Below, in pieces: positions 1 to 9,351 of a stretch of DNA of 64,000 nucleotides (positions are counted from its first letter, which is position 1; each line of letters opens with the position of its first letter). The notes under the pieces are model-generated. The model did no database searches. It was not told the origin of the DNA and worked only from the letters and a program-made list of their open reading frames with translations. Source of the DNA: Staphylococcus sp. ACRSN. GTDB lineage: Bacteria > Bacillota > Bacilli > Staphylococcales > Staphylococcaceae. A program made the translations under genes and the position numbers. The DNA lies in the NCBI RefSeq assembly GCF_022346615.1, contig NZ_JAKRNS010000002.1:62001-126000 (forward strand). Direction: 5' to 3'.

Positions 1-454
1 TTCATAACTTCAATACAGTCATCTCATTTCTTTATTTATTGCTTAATTTATATAAAATTTTTCATAATAATTATAGAATTATGAAAACGCATTGTAAAGG
101 TCTAAAAAATTGATTGTAATCAATATGAAAAGAGTTTGGAAAAGATAGCATAGTGGTAACAATCAAATGATAAGTTGTACGCTATTAATATAATTGTGAC
201 GGAATTGGTAATTTTGATTTGAGTTCAGGCATTGTCAATTGAATATATACCTATTTGGAATATTGATTACATCAGTGTCGCATCAACCATTTGAATAAAA
301 TTTGAAGTTACGGGTAGATAATGAAGGTTCTTTAAATGCGTTGAATGAAAATTTTTGGTAGGATATTTTCTTAATGCATTTTATGGGGAAATTGAAGGTG
401 TTTTATTGCATTATTGAAGATGTTTTAAATTAAAAATAGAGAGAGGGAGTAAAT
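1..454. other. Intergenic stretch, no gene seen
   Basis: No open frame with a convincing ribosome binding site is visible on either strand. Bases 81-95 resemble a CcpA cre box with one mismatch, but they lie about 360 bp from the next gene, so I do not call it. The final bases hold the GA-rich ribosome binding site of the antiporter gene. Confidence 0.5.
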
Positions 455-2254
455 GTGTCTTTATTAAATTTGCCATTAATGTTAGTGATTGTCATATTTT
501 TAGCGTTGGGTATATTTAGCCAGTGGTTTGCCTCGCGTATTAAGTGGCCTTCTATTGTTGTAATGGCAATTGTCGGTCTATTAGTAGGTCCAGTGTTTGG
601 GTTGATAAATCCTCAAGAAAGTTTGGGAGAATCGGTATTTAGTCCGTTAGTTTCTTTGGCGGTAGCTATTATCCTATTTGAAGGAAGTAGTAATTTAGAT
701 TTTAGAGAACTTAAAGGTATCTCGAAAGCAGTGGTACGAATTATTACTGTTGGTGCGGTCATCGCTTGGATACTTGGTTCTATTGCACTACATTTTGTGC
801 TAGGATTTTCACTGTCGATTTCTTTAGTTTTAGGTGGATTGTTTTTAATTACAGGTCCAACGGTGATACAACCATTGTTAAAACAGGCCAAGGTACGCAA
901 AAGTGTAGATTCAATTTTGAGATGGGAAAGTATCATTTTAGATCCAATAGGTCCAATGCTAGCATTGGGTGCGTTTTATGTATTTGAAATTATGGAACAA
1001 GGATTTAATTTACCAATATTATTCAGTTTTATTTTTAGATTAGTTATTGCAATTGTAATTGGATTTGCAGCATCGTATTTGTTTATGTGGTTAATCAAAA
1101 GAGACCTAATACCACAAAATCTAATGCCGCCGGTGCAATTAGTATTTATCTTATTAATCTTCGCAATATGTGATGAGTTTTTACCTGAATCCGGTTTATT
1201 GGCAGTTACTATATTTGGTTTAATGATGGCTCGAATGAAGCGCCATGATTTAATCTTTAAAGAATCGGATCATTTTATTGAAAATACATCATCAATCATG
1301 ATTTCTACAGTGTTTATATTGATTACTTCATCTCTTACATTGGATGTATTGAAAAATGTTATTTCGTGGAAGCTCTTTATATTCTGTGCGGTAATGATTA
1401 TTTTAGTAAGACCAATTTCAGTATTATTGGCGACCATCAATACAGAAATTTCAAAACGTGAAAGAGCCATGGTCTCTTTAATGGCACCTCGCGGTATTGT
1501 AGTGTTGACCGTAGCACAATTTTTTGCGGGATTGTTTGTTGAAAAAAATACGCCATTGGCAGAATATATTACACCTGTTACATTTGGTTTAGTATTTGTA
1601 ACAGTGGTGATTTATGGATTTAGCTTTTTACCGTTAAGTAAAGTAATGCATTTATCTAGTAATGAACCACCTGGCGTTATCATAGTAGGGGAAAGTGAAT
1701 TTTCATTTCATTTAGGAGCTAAACTAAGAGAACATAATATACCTGTCATGACTTTTAATCTTTTCGATAATACGTCTCAACGTGCAAAAGATTTGGATTT
1801 TGAAGTGTTTGAAGGTAATTTATTATCGAGTAGTGATCGCATTTATGCGGATATGACAAGATATAATAAATGTCTGCTTATGACACAATCATTTGTGTTT
1901 AACAGTTTAGCATTTAATGAACTTGTTCCAGAATTTGGTTTGAACAATGTGGACATTATGCCAGTTTCATTTAGTGATGAACATGCACGAACAAACTTAG
2001 ATGGGCCAATACGTAATCACATATTATTTGATTGGCACTTTACAGCGCACTGGTTCAATAGATTTATTACACAACATAATATATTGGAGTTACCAATTGA
2101 TCAAAAAGACCAACTCACAGATAATGATATGATTTTATACCATATTAGTAGTAATAATGTGGTTAATTTCAAACGAATTAATAATAATCCATTGGATAAT
2201 GAAAATGGTGTGATTGGTTACTTGAAAGATGCGTATTTACATCAAAATATCTAA
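455..2254 (+). CDS. Monovalent cation/proton antiporter (CPA family) with degenerate RCK-like C-terminus
   Basis: Integral membrane antiporter expected to exchange Na+ or K+ for protons. The first 400 of 599 residues are a run of hydrophobic helices typical of the Na+/H+ exchanger fold (NhaP/KefB-like), with conserved stretches such as ITGPTVIQPLL and MAPRGIVVLTVAQF. Residues from about 405 onward form a soluble tail that starts VIIVGESEFSFHLG, resembling the TrkA-N/RCK nucleotide-binding fold, although the glycine motif is not canonical. The start is GTG at 455, preceded by a strong GAGGGAG ribosome binding site. It stands alone and converges on fbp. Substrate ion and direction are inferred only from the family. 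Confidence 0.85.
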   Translation: MSLLNLPLMLVIVIFLALGIFSQWFASRIKWPSIVVMAIVGLLVGPVFGLINPQESLGESVFSPLVSLAVAIILFEGSSNLDFRELKGISKAVVRIITVGAVIAWILGSIALHFVLGFSLSISLVLGGLFLITGPTVIQPLLKQAKVRKSVDSILRWESIILDPIGPMLALGAFYVFEIMEQGFNLPILFSFIFRLVIAIVIGFAASYLFMWLIKRDLIPQNLMPPVQLVFILLIFAICDEFLPESGLLAVTIFGLMMARMKRHDLIFKESDHFIENTSSIMISTVFILITSSLTLDVLKNVISWKLFIFCAVMIILVRPISVLLATINTEISKRERAMVSLMAPRGIVVLTVAQFFAGLFVEKNTPLAEYITPVTFGLVFVTVVIYGFSFLPLSKVMHLSSNEPPGVIIVGESEFSFHLGAKLREHNIPVMTFNLFDNTSQRAKDLDFEVFEGNLLSSSDRIYADMTRYNKCLLMTQSFVFNSLAFNELVPEFGLNNVDIMPVSFSDEHARTNLDGPIRNHILFDWHFTAHWFNRFITQHNILELPIDQKDQLTDNDMILYHISSNNVVNFKRINNNPLDNENGVIGYLKDAYLHQNI

Positions 2255-2278
2255 TTGATATAGAATTAATATGTATTA

Positions 2279-2330
2279 AAAAAGAGAGCTAATTGAAGTT
2301 TGTTATAAATTTCAATCTGCTCTCTTTTTA
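2279..2330. terminator. Bidirectional terminator between antiporter and fbp
   Basis: A long hairpin with outer arms AAAGAGAGC and GCTCTCTTT and inner arms ATTGAA and TTCAAT, flanked by an A-run on the left and a T-run on the right. It can end transcription from both convergent genes. Confidence 0.8.
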
Positions 2331-2442
2331 TTATATTTGAATATACTGATGATGGTTTGGACTAACTACTTCAATTTGATTTAGAGTATCATTTTAAAAA
2401 TCAATCAAGACTTATTTAAGAAAGTCCCTTGTAATGCTAAAT

Positions 2443-4395
2443 TTATTGTACAAAACGGTCATGCATAAGCTCTTTAAGAATATTGATTTTCTCTTGTATT
2501 TCTTCGCCTGTATTTGTATCACGAATTTTTTTACGTTTTAATTCTTTATCAACAACACGACGTATTGATAACTCGTCAGCACCATTTAATAATACATGCT
2601 TCTTGGAATTAAAATGTTGATGAGCAACGAGTTGCATACCGAATGAATTATAGAGTAGCGTATAGCCGGCAATACCTGTTGTGGATTGATAGGCTTTAGA
2701 AAAACCACCATCTATAACAATCATTTTTCCATCAGCTTTGATTGGATTTTCGCCATCTATTTCTTTGACTGGGGTATGACCATTAATTATATGACCTTGT
2801 TCTGGATCGAGACCAAAGTTCTTCAACATTTTTTTACACATATTAACATCTTCGCGTAAATGATAATAAGGATTTTTGGTTTCTTTATGGGCAGTTTTGT
2901 CTGAAATAAAATAACGTTCAAACGTAGTCATTGCACGTTTACCAAATAATGATGAATATTTTCCTGTCCATAGGTACCATACTAGGTCTGTCGCCAAATC
3001 ATCTTGTACATCTTTATTGTCGAAGCTCTCTCTTACGTATGACTCGAAGTGATCTAATAATTCTCTACCATAATATTTCACACCGTCAATCGTCATAGAT
3101 TCCATTTCACCATTTTCATCAACAGGAATACAACCATGAATTAATAAATTGCCATTATAAGGTAAGTACAGTTTACCTTTTTGCATTAAGAATGTCATAT
3201 GACGTTTTAATTTTTCGGATTGTTGTACTGATAATAGAAGTTTATCCATAACTTCTTTTTCTTCATCAATTAATTGATTTGGATTTTCAGGATTTACAGT
3301 TTGGAAACATGTATTTTCAAGATTATATGTTTTGCCATAAAGTGTTGCTTCGTTCTTATCATAGTCAATACTTTCAAGTACTAAACGTTCTTCCATTTCA
3401 AAATTTGGACGTCTCTTGATGATAGGTGCTTCTAATTTAAATTGAATAATTGCTATGGCTTGGTGTATTTTTGTAATTTGTTCTAATTCTCTATCTGTTA
3501 AATCTTCATAATTTTTGGGTTTAAATGCTTTATTTGTTCCATCATAGTATTTTTCAGCAAGTGTAAGTAATGGACGCAAATTAATACCATACGCATCTTC
3601 AATAATATCGAGATTGTCGTAGCGCGCACATATTCTTAATAGGTTTGCTAAACATACCTTCGATCCAGCATACGCACCAATCCATAAAACATCATGATTT
3701 CCCCACTGAATGTCGACAGATGGATAATCAATTAAAGTTTCCATAATTTTATCTGGATCTGGTCCACGATCATAAATATCCCCGACAACATGTAAGTGAT
3801 TTACAACCAAATGTTGTACGGTAAATGATAAACCAATAATCAAATCATCTGATTGCTCTAAATCGATAATTTGATTGATTAACTTGTCATAGTAAGATTT
3901 CTTGTTGTTATATTTATTACTTTTATATAATAGCTCTTCAATAATAAACACATAATTTTTAGGCAATGATTTACGCAATTTTGTGCGTGTATATTTTGAA
4001 GATGCGTAAGTAATTAGTTTAATGAGTCGATTAATTGTTGTAATGTACCATTCATTTAGTTCGGATTTTGAATTAAAACTATTTTTAACTAAATTTAATT
4101 TTTCTTCTGGATAGTAAACAAGGGCAGCAAACTCATTAATTTCCTTACGTGTTAATGTATCTTGAAAAATATCATTAATTTTTGATCTGACATTTCCAGA
4201 ACCATTACGGAGTACATGTTGGAATGAATGGAACTCACCATGTAGGTCACTCACAAAGTGTTCTGTGCCTTTTGGTAGTTCTAAAATAGACTCTAAATTA
4301 ATAATTTCTGTAGCTAATTCCTCTTTGTTGTTAAATTGTTCTGCAAGTAAATCTAAATATCTGCTCTTTACGCTTTTATCTGTTGTTCTTGGCAT
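2443..4395 (-). CDS. fbp: Fructose-1,6-bisphosphatase, class 3
   Basis: Cytoplasmic gluconeogenic enzyme that hydrolyses fructose 1,6-bisphosphate to fructose 6-phosphate. It belongs to the long (about 650 residue) FBPase class III family typical of Firmicutes. The calcineurin-type metallophosphatase motifs are visible: FVSDLHGE near the start, then [21 protein letters not shown] and, late, INGHTPVKE and [11 protein letters not shown]. The open frame could begin 17 codons upstream, but ATG at 4395 has a GGAG ribosome binding site and matches the start of the S. aureus homologue as I recall it, giving 650 residues. A TATAAT box at 4463-4468 (minus strand) with an exact cre site just downstream of it suggests CcpA repression when glucose is present, as expected for a gluconeogenic gene. 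Confidence 0.95.
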   Translation of the reverse strand: MPRTTDKSVKSRYLDLLAEQFNNKEELATEIINLESILELPKGTEHFVSDLHGEFHSFQHVLRNGSGNVRSKINDIFQDTLTRKEINEFAALVYYPEEKLNLVKNSFNSKSELNEWYITTINRLIKLITYASSKYTRTKLRKSLPKNYVFIIEELLYKSNKYNNKKSYYDKLINQIIDLEQSDDLIIGLSFTVQHLVVNHLHVVGDIYDRGPDPDKIMETLIDYPSVDIQWGNHDVLWIGAYAGSKVCLANLLRICARYDNLDIIEDAYGINLRPLLTLAEKYYDGTNKAFKPKNYEDLTDRELEQITKIHQAIAIIQFKLEAPIIKRRPNFEMEERLVLESIDYDKNEATLYGKTYNLENTCFQTVNPENPNQLIDEEKEVMDKLLLSVQQSEKLKRHMTFLMQKGKLYLPYNGNLLIHGCIPVDENGEMESMTIDGVKYYGRELLDHFESYVRESFDNKDVQDDLATDLVWYLWTGKYSSLFGKRAMTTFERYFISDKTAHKETKNPYYHLREDVNMCKKMLKNFGLDPEQGHIINGHTPVKEIDGENPIKADGKMIVIDGGFSKAYQSTTGIAGYTLLYNSFGMQLVAHQHFNSKKHVLLNGADELSIRRVVDKELKRKKIRDTNTGEEIQEKINILKELMHDRFVQ

Positions 4396-4440
4396 TATTA
4401 GTGTCACTCCAGTTGATTTATTTTCGTATAAAAAACACCA

Positions 4441-4455
4441 TTGCAAGCGTTTTCT
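4441..4455. promoter_or_regulatory. CcpA cre box upstream of fbp
   Basis: TTGCAAGCGTTTTCT matches the cre consensus WTGNAANCGNWNNCW at every defined position. It lies about 45 bp before the fbp start and just downstream of a minus-strand TATAAT at 4463-4468, so bound CcpA would sit over or just past the transcription start. The site is read from sequence; binding is inferred. Confidence 0.75.
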
Positions 4456-4469
4456 CTAATTGATTATAT

Positions 4470-5340
4470 TGTAGCATTAAATGGATTATATTTGTCTAGT
4501 ACATATTATATTATGAACAATGCATAAATTCTAAAATATGGATTGGACTTTTGTTATTTTTGTTTGTGCTTAAATATAAAGTTGGAAAATAATAGTAAAT
4601 AATCACTTTATGGCTTTAAAAACACCTATGTTACTCAAATATAATATTTTGCCTATTTTGTATAAAGGTTTTGTATTATATAAAATGCTGACGAATAGAT
4701 ATAGGATTATATTACTTTAATAGAGTATAATTACTATATTTGTTTTTGATGCTACAAACACCTTTATATAGGCGTTTATAGTGGTTTTATGTGAAAAAAC
4801 AGAAAATTTTTACAAAAAAATTGCATAAACCACTTTAAAATTTTTCATGATTTTGTATAATAAATGCATGTAACAAAATTATAAGGGAGTTATTTTTTTA
4901 GTTTACATTGGGGTTGAAAATACTGATTAAATAATAGTGAAGTGAAAATACTTATTTGTTAACCTTTTCAGTAATTATTATAAATCATACTTTCCTTAGG
5001 AATATTAATTTTTGTTAAGTTGTCGATTATAAAAAGGGGTAATTGACTAGCAAGCATTAATGAATATTTTCATTGTTACTATGGTTTGAATAAGTGATTT
5101 TACTACGCAATACATAGTAGTTACGTTACAGTTATGATTATTGTTATTTTTTGAATTTAAATATAAATTCTTTGCGAAAAGGTTATGCATTATCACAAGG
5201 TACATCTTCTAGATGTCTCATGTCAATTGCTTTTGTGATGAATGTTATCGCAACGTTTAAGTACAGGGTAGATATTATATATTCAAAATATAAAAAACGT
5301 TAAAATCACTTGTCTTAGTGTCTTTATATAGGAAGGATAA
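4470..5340. other. AT-rich intergenic stretch without a convincing gene
   Basis: I find no open frame with a good start signal. There are scattered imperfect inverted repeats, for example around 4749-4778. A TATAAT at 4856-4861 on the plus strand is followed by an AAGGGAG ribosome-binding-like motif near 4883, but no ATG, GTG or TTG frame follows it. This could be a decayed gene or a long untranslated leader. Confidence 0.4.
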
Positions 5341-5612
5341 GTCACATAGGTAAATTTAATTATCTGTCATGTCGGTACAGAATATTCACTTTGTGAATTT
5401 ATTTATCTGTGTATTCAATGTTTATACAATATGAATGAAGTGCATTTTGTATAAACTTGAACACTTCGACATCATAATTTAAAAGGGGTTAAGTTATGAT
5501 GCAATATTATCAGTAAGGTTAATGTTTAGTGCTGATTCGCTAATGTTAACGACAAGGGAGAAATAAATTGAACGGTTTTGGCTAACTTCTAAAGGGGGAG
5601 TTAGTCTTTTTT
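5340..5612 (+). ncRNA. Candidate structured small RNA with terminator
   Basis: A dense run of inverted repeats ends in a Rho-independent terminator. In order: ATTCAC-TTT-GTGAAT (5384-5398); perfect 10-base arms GTTTATACAA and TTGTATAAAC (5420-5456); CATCATAA and TTATGATG with AAAAGGGG in the loop (about 5471-5502); a hairpin around TTAGTG and CGCTAA (about 5527-5545); and a terminator stem GGCTAACT/AGTTAGTC with a G-rich loop and six Ts (5580-5612). G-rich loops are a known targeting feature of some staphylococcal small RNAs such as RsaI. I do not claim identity with any named RNA. No clear promoter was found and the 5' end is a guess. Confidence 0.4.
5580..5612 (+). terminator. Rho-independent terminator with G-rich loop
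   Basis: Arms GGCTAACT and AGTTAGTC surround a loop ending in GGGGG and are followed by TTTTTT. No plus-strand protein gene lies upstream, so it must terminate an untranslated transcript if it is functional. Confidence 0.7.
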
Positions 5613-5712
5613 ATATTTAAAATCTCAAGGTTTTGTACGTGACTGTCTATGAAATGGTTCGAGCTATCACTCATACAACCGTCTTAAGGGTGAACACGTT
5701 ACAAAATCGGAA
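5606..5712 (+). repeat. Dispersed intergenic repeat, copy 1
   Basis: This stretch shares ordered blocks with 49867-49986: TTTTATATTTAAAATCT, GTTCGAGC, TATCAC followed by CATA, and GTTAC followed by AAATCGG. In both places the repeat begins immediately at the T-run of a terminator whose stem contains CTAA. It has no open frame. Confidence 0.6.
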
Positions 5713-5843
5713 CAATACACTTATTAATATAAAATTATATTTGTTTACGAAATATTTTGCCCAGAATACTCAGGAAGCAATGCCAGTTGAAAAAACAGTT
5801 TGAGACGACAGTGCAGTACGAGAAGTTACAATTTGAAAAATAT

Positions 5844-5889
5844 AAAAAGCGAGTAAATGCGTTTTTAAACGCATTTACTCGCTTTTTTA
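5844..5889. terminator. Strong bidirectional terminator, probably for dedA
   Basis: Perfect 16-base arms (5849-5864 and 5867-5882, GCGAGTAAATGCGTTT and its complement) with a two-base loop, A-run before and T-run after. It lies about 125 bp beyond the dedA stop on the minus strand. A similar hairpin with the same AGTAAATGCG core follows the esterase gene at 57461-57501. Confidence 0.75.
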
Positions 5890-6006
5890 TTAGGATTTAT
5901 GTCCCAGACTCAAACTGTAGTTTGATGGTAAACATTTAATGGAAAACGATGGAAGTGCTTAACACTAGCAATACAAGCCTATTTTTTGTTAAATAGGTTG
6001 CTAATG

Positions 6007-6615
6007 TTAACTAACACGATCTTTCTTAAATAAGCGAATAAGTACATAAATAATAGCAATAGCAATAATGACATACATAATATAAGAATATGTATGTAAA
6101 CCGTTCATTAAAGCGTCCCAACTCCCACTTAACATTTTGCCTAAATAAATTAATGCAAAATTCCAAATCGTTGTTCCGATTAAAGACAAAATCATAAAGA
6201 TAATAACGTTCATTCTATTGATGCCAGCAGGAATAGTAATTAAAACACGTAATACAGGAATAAAGCGACATATAAAAACTGCAAGCGTACCATATTTTTT
6301 AAACCAAACATTGGCGCGTTCAACGTCTTTTCCTTTTAATTTTATCCACTTACCATACTTATCTACAAAACGATACAATTTTTCTTCTGAAACGAGTCTA
6401 CTGATATAATATAAAATTAGTAAACCAATTAAAGATGAAACAGTAGAAATTATAAAAAGCATTGGGATAGTTAAATCTGATTTTACAGACATTAATCCGG
6501 CAAAGGTTAAAATAATTTCAGAAGGAATAAAAGGTAAAATATTTTCAAAAAGTATTAGTATAGCGATTGCAACATAACCCCAGGTACTTATAAAACTCGT
6601 TAATATTTGTTCCAT
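6007..6615 (-). CDS. DedA family membrane protein
   Basis: Small polytopic membrane protein of the DedA/SNARE-associated family; members are linked to lipid carrier flipping and membrane homeostasis. The hallmark FENILPFIPSEIIL occurs in the first 40 residues and the second conserved block FICRFIPVLRVLITIPAG lies around 130-150, both typical of the family, as is the length of 202 residues. Several hydrophobic helices are obvious. The open frame extends 20 codons further upstream, but the start MEQILTSF at 6615 is the family-like one; the AAAGGAG motif lies about 14 bases before it, which is rather far. It is divergent from the MFS gene at 6872. Confidence 0.88.
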   Translation of the reverse strand: MEQILTSFISTWGYVAIAILILFENILPFIPSEIILTFAGLMSVKSDLTIPMLFIISTVSSLIGLLILYYISRLVSEEKLYRFVDKYGKWIKLKGKDVERANVWFKKYGTLAVFICRFIPVLRVLITIPAGINRMNVIIFMILSLIGTTIWNFALIYLGKMLSGSWDALMNGLHTYSYIMYVIIAIAIIYVLIRLFKKDRVS

Positions 6616-6782
6616 AATAAAACAGTAAACTCCTTTGATATTGAGCATTTTAAATATAATGAAATATAAAAGCACATGTCTTTATTATAATCTAAATTTT
6701 AAATCTCTGCAGAAAAAATCAGTAGTACTTTAGTATGAATTAAACAATGATTTAAAGAATGTCCCAATTATAAAAATAGTTA

Positions 6783-6797
6783 TTGTAAGCGATTACA
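6783..6797. promoter_or_regulatory. CcpA cre box upstream of the MFS transporter
   Basis: TTGTAAGCGATTACA fits the cre consensus at every defined position, and the complementary strand also matches when shifted by one base, so the site is nearly palindromic. It lies 75 bp before the transporter start. Confidence 0.7.
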
Positions 6798-6871
6798 TAT
6801 TGTGGTAATATCTAGAGAAACAATAGGTCATATGATGACTTGTAACTTTAGGGAGAAAGTGTGGAGAGTAT

Positions 6872-8149
6872 ATGGTAGAGAAGAAGTCGAATATTAGGTG
6901 GTATTTTGCAATTGCATTCTTCATTATTGGAGTTATTGCTTATATGGACCGTTCAAATATATCAATAATTGCTGGTCCAATGATGGAAGATTTACACATG
7001 AATAAGACACAATTTGGATTATTAGCGTCATTTTTCTCATTGGGATATGCCTTAATGCAAGTACCTTCAGGATTTTTAGCAGAAAAGTTTGGTTCTAAAA
7101 AAATGTTAACGATTGCGTTAGTTTGGTGGAGTGCATTTACGATTTTAACGGGTGTAGTTAAAAATCATGGTTTATTATACGCAGTTCGTTTCTTATTTGG
7201 AATCGGGGAAGCACCGATGTATCCGTCGAATGCAGTGTTCAATTCTTTTTGGTTTTCAAAAGGTGAAAAGGGACGTGCTTCAAGCGTACTATTAGCAGGT
7301 TCATATTTTGGTCCAGTAATTGCACCTGTTGTAACGATTGCTATTGTAAATATGTTTGGATGGCAAGCGGTGTTTTACATTTTTGGTCTTGTAGGACTTT
7401 TAATTTCGGTTCTTTGGGTAGTTATTGCAAAAGATTTACCAGAACAGCATAAAATGGTCAACGAAGCGGAAAAACGTTATATCATGGAAAATCGTGATGT
7501 TATCAAAACGGAAAAGTCAAATGCACCATGGAATTTATTCTTTAAACGTTTTAGTTTTTACGCAATTGCAGCACAATACTTTGTTGTTCAGTTTGTTGTT
7601 TCTTTATTCCTAATATGGTTACCGACTTATTTATCTGAACAATATCATGTTAAATTAAGTGATCCAGATATGGCATGGGCAGCAGGTGCACCATGGATTG
7701 CAATGTTTGTTTTAATTCTGTTTGGTGGAGCAATCTCTGATAAATTATTACAAAGTGGAAAATCACGATTTGTAGCTAGAGCATCAATTGCGATTATCGG
7801 ATTTATTATTTTTAGTATTTCATTATTTATGTCGATTCAAGCAGAGAGTTTAGTAGTGAATGTTTTTTGGCTATCACTATGTTTGGGTGGTATAGGTATC
7901 GCAACTGGCATGAGTTGGGCAGCTGCAACAGATTTAGGTCGAAATTTCTCAGGTTCTGTATCAGGTTGGATGAACTTATGGGGCAACATCGGCGCATTAT
8001 TAAGCCCACTACTTGCTGGTATGATGGTTGATATTGTTGGGTGGACAATGACACTTGAACTTGTAATTATTCCTGTTATTTTTGCGATTATTATGTGGTT
8101 CTTTGTATCACCTGATAAACCACTTTTAATTGAGAAAAAAGATTTATAA
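6872..8149 (+). CDS. MFS transporter, anion:cation symporter type
   Basis: Twelve-helix major facilitator, 425 residues, of the anion:cation symporter group that carries sugar acids such as hexuronates, galactonate and glucarate. The family-typical opening is present: FIIGVIAYMDRSNISIIAGP followed by LGYALMQVPSGFLAEKFGSKK. WSAFTILTG and RFLFGIGEAPMYPSN are also characteristic. Start ATG at 6872 has GGAGAG just upstream. A cre box at 6783-6797 suggests use of a carbon source repressed by glucose. The next gene, 64 bp downstream, encodes a small monooxygenase-like protein and may be cotranscribed. Exact substrate is not determinable from sequence. Confidence 0.85.
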   Translation: MVEKKSNIRWYFAIAFFIIGVIAYMDRSNISIIAGPMMEDLHMNKTQFGLLASFFSLGYALMQVPSGFLAEKFGSKKMLTIALVWWSAFTILTGVVKNHGLLYAVRFLFGIGEAPMYPSNAVFNSFWFSKGEKGRASSVLLAGSYFGPVIAPVVTIAIVNMFGWQAVFYIFGLVGLLISVLWVVIAKDLPEQHKMVNEAEKRYIMENRDVIKTEKSNAPWNLFFKRFSFYAIAAQYFVVQFVVSLFLIWLPTYLSEQYHVKLSDPDMAWAAGAPWIAMFVLILFGGAISDKLLQSGKSRFVARASIAIIGFIIFSISLFMSIQAESLVVNVFWLSLCLGGIGIATGMSWAAATDLGRNFSGSVSGWMNLWGNIGALLSPLLAGMMVDIVGWTMTLELVIIPVIFAIIMWFFVSPDKPLLIEKKDL

Positions 8150-8213
8150 AGTTTGTAATCATTGCAATAGGGAAAGAATTGAGTATAATTGATTACCCTA
8201 GGAGGGAATATAA

Positions 8214-8501
8214 ATGATTACAATTAATGCCATTATGAAAGTAGATCCAGCACAGCGCGATAATTATTTAGAATTAGTAAAACCTTTAGTGGAAGGTGCA
8301 AATAATGAATCTGGTTCATTATTCTATCAACATTTTGAACAAACAAATGAACCTAACACATTTGCTTTTATTGAACGCTATGAAAATGAAGCTGCAGTTG
8401 AAGCACATAATAATTCTGCACATTTTCAACATTTTTTCAAAGAAGTAAGCCAATATTTAGTAGAAAAACCAGAAATTAAAGTATTGCAAGATAAAGCTTA
8501 A
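8214..8501 (+). CDS. Putative antibiotic biosynthesis monooxygenase (ABM/YgiN-like) domain protein
   Basis: A 95-residue single-domain protein with the ferredoxin-like ABM fold pattern: MITINAIMKVDPAQRDNYLE, a central ESGSLFYQHFEQ and a late FAFIERYENEAAVEAHN followed by HFQHFF. Family members include quinol monooxygenases and small heme or aldehyde-handling enzymes; most have no known substrate. It has a strong AGGAGG ribosome binding site and lies between the MFS transporter and a terminator, so the two genes probably form one unit. Function in this pair is unknown. Confidence 0.75.
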   Translation: MITINAIMKVDPAQRDNYLELVKPLVEGANNESGSLFYQHFEQTNEPNTFAFIERYENEAAVEAHNNSAHFQHFFKEVSQYLVEKPEIKVLQDKA

Positions 8502-8513
8502 TCGAAATAAAGT

Positions 8514-8546
8514 GCCTAGATGATATATAAGCATCTAGGCTTTTTT
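8514..8546 (+). terminator. Terminator after the monooxygenase-like gene
   Basis: GCCTAGATG and CATCTAGGC arms with a nine-base loop and a run of six Ts, 12 bp after the stop codon. Confidence 0.9.
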
Positions 8547-8652
8547 ATGTTATAAGCGCGATACTATTCTAAATGAAATAAAGCGTGTATAATTTTAATG
8601 TGATTAATATGTAATATCTTTGATAAAGAGATGAAAAAGGAGAGAATACGCT

Positions 8653-9351
8653 ATGTTATATCAACATGGTACTTTGGGAACTTTAATGGCTGGTTTATTA
8701 GAGGGGACAGCGCCAATTTCGGATATATTAAAAAAAGGAGATTTAGGTATTGGAACATTAACTGGTTGTGATGGTGAAGTTATCATATTAAATGGTGTTG
8801 CATATCATGCTGATGCGCGAGGTGGTTTCAGACAACTAGATGGAACGGAATGTACACCCTATGCAACGGTAACACCTTTCCAAGCAGATGAATCTTATTT
8901 TGTACGTCATATAACAGATGCGAACACGCTTTTAGATGATATGAAAAGACGTGCAGCAAGCGAAAATATATTTTTTGCGATTAAGATAACAGGTAAATTT
9001 GAAACGATGCACGTTAGAATGATGCCAAAACAAGAAAAGCCATACACAAAACTTAAATATTCTGCAGATAAGCAACCGGAATTTATATATGAACAAATAA
9101 ATGGTACTGTAGTTGGTTTCTATACACCTGAATTATTCCATGGTATTGCAGCTAGTGGTTTTCATCTACATTTTGTTAATGAAGATAAAACAGTAGGTGG
9201 ACATATTTTAGATTTCGAACTCAATAGTGGTGCAATAGATATCAGTAATATCGAAACATTAGAACAGCATTTTCCGGTAAATAATCAAGCATTTTTAGAA
9301 TCAACAATAGATCATTCAACAGTAGCTGAAGATATAAATGAAATAGAATAG
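8653..9351 (+). CDS. budA: Alpha-acetolactate decarboxylase
   Basis: Converts 2-acetolactate to acetoin in the cytoplasm, diverting pyruvate to a neutral product. The 232-residue protein matches the family in length and motifs: YQHGTLGTLMAGLLEG at the start, GIGTLTGCDGEVIILNG, and the zinc-site region with HGIAASGFHLHFV and GGHILDF toward the end, where the histidines and a glutamate bind the metal. Start ATG at 8653 has an AAAGGAG ribosome binding site. No acetolactate synthase gene is adjacent, so the substrate must come from an enzyme encoded elsewhere. The short paralogue name in staphylococci varies (budA or alsD). Confidence 0.92.
   Translation: MLYQHGTLGTLMAGLLEGTAPISDILKKGDLGIGTLTGCDGEVIILNGVAYHADARGGFRQLDGTECTPYATVTPFQADESYFVRHITDANTLLDDMKRRAASENIFFAIKITGKFETMHVRMMPKQEKPYTKLKYSADKQPEFIYEQINGTVVGFYTPELFHGIAASGFHLHFVNEDKTVGGHILDFELNSGAIDISNIETLEQHFPVNNQAFLESTIDHSTVAEDINEIE

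Noticed and set aside
81-95. Cre-like sequence with one mismatch
   Set aside because: It is about 360 bp from the nearest gene start and the mismatch removes a key C, so a functional role is not supported.
4396-4446. Upstream extension of fbp by 17 residues
   Set aside because: The extension covers the cre box and has no ribosome binding site; ATG at 4395 fits the family start.
4880-4935. Possible small gene after a ribosome-binding-like AAGGGAG
   Set aside because: Only an ATT-initiated 12-codon frame follows; no ATG, GTG or TTG frame of useful length is present.
5757-5939. A 60-codon open frame in the fbp-dedA gap
   Set aside because: It runs straight through a perfect 16-base terminator stem, has no ribosome binding site and shows no protein-like composition.
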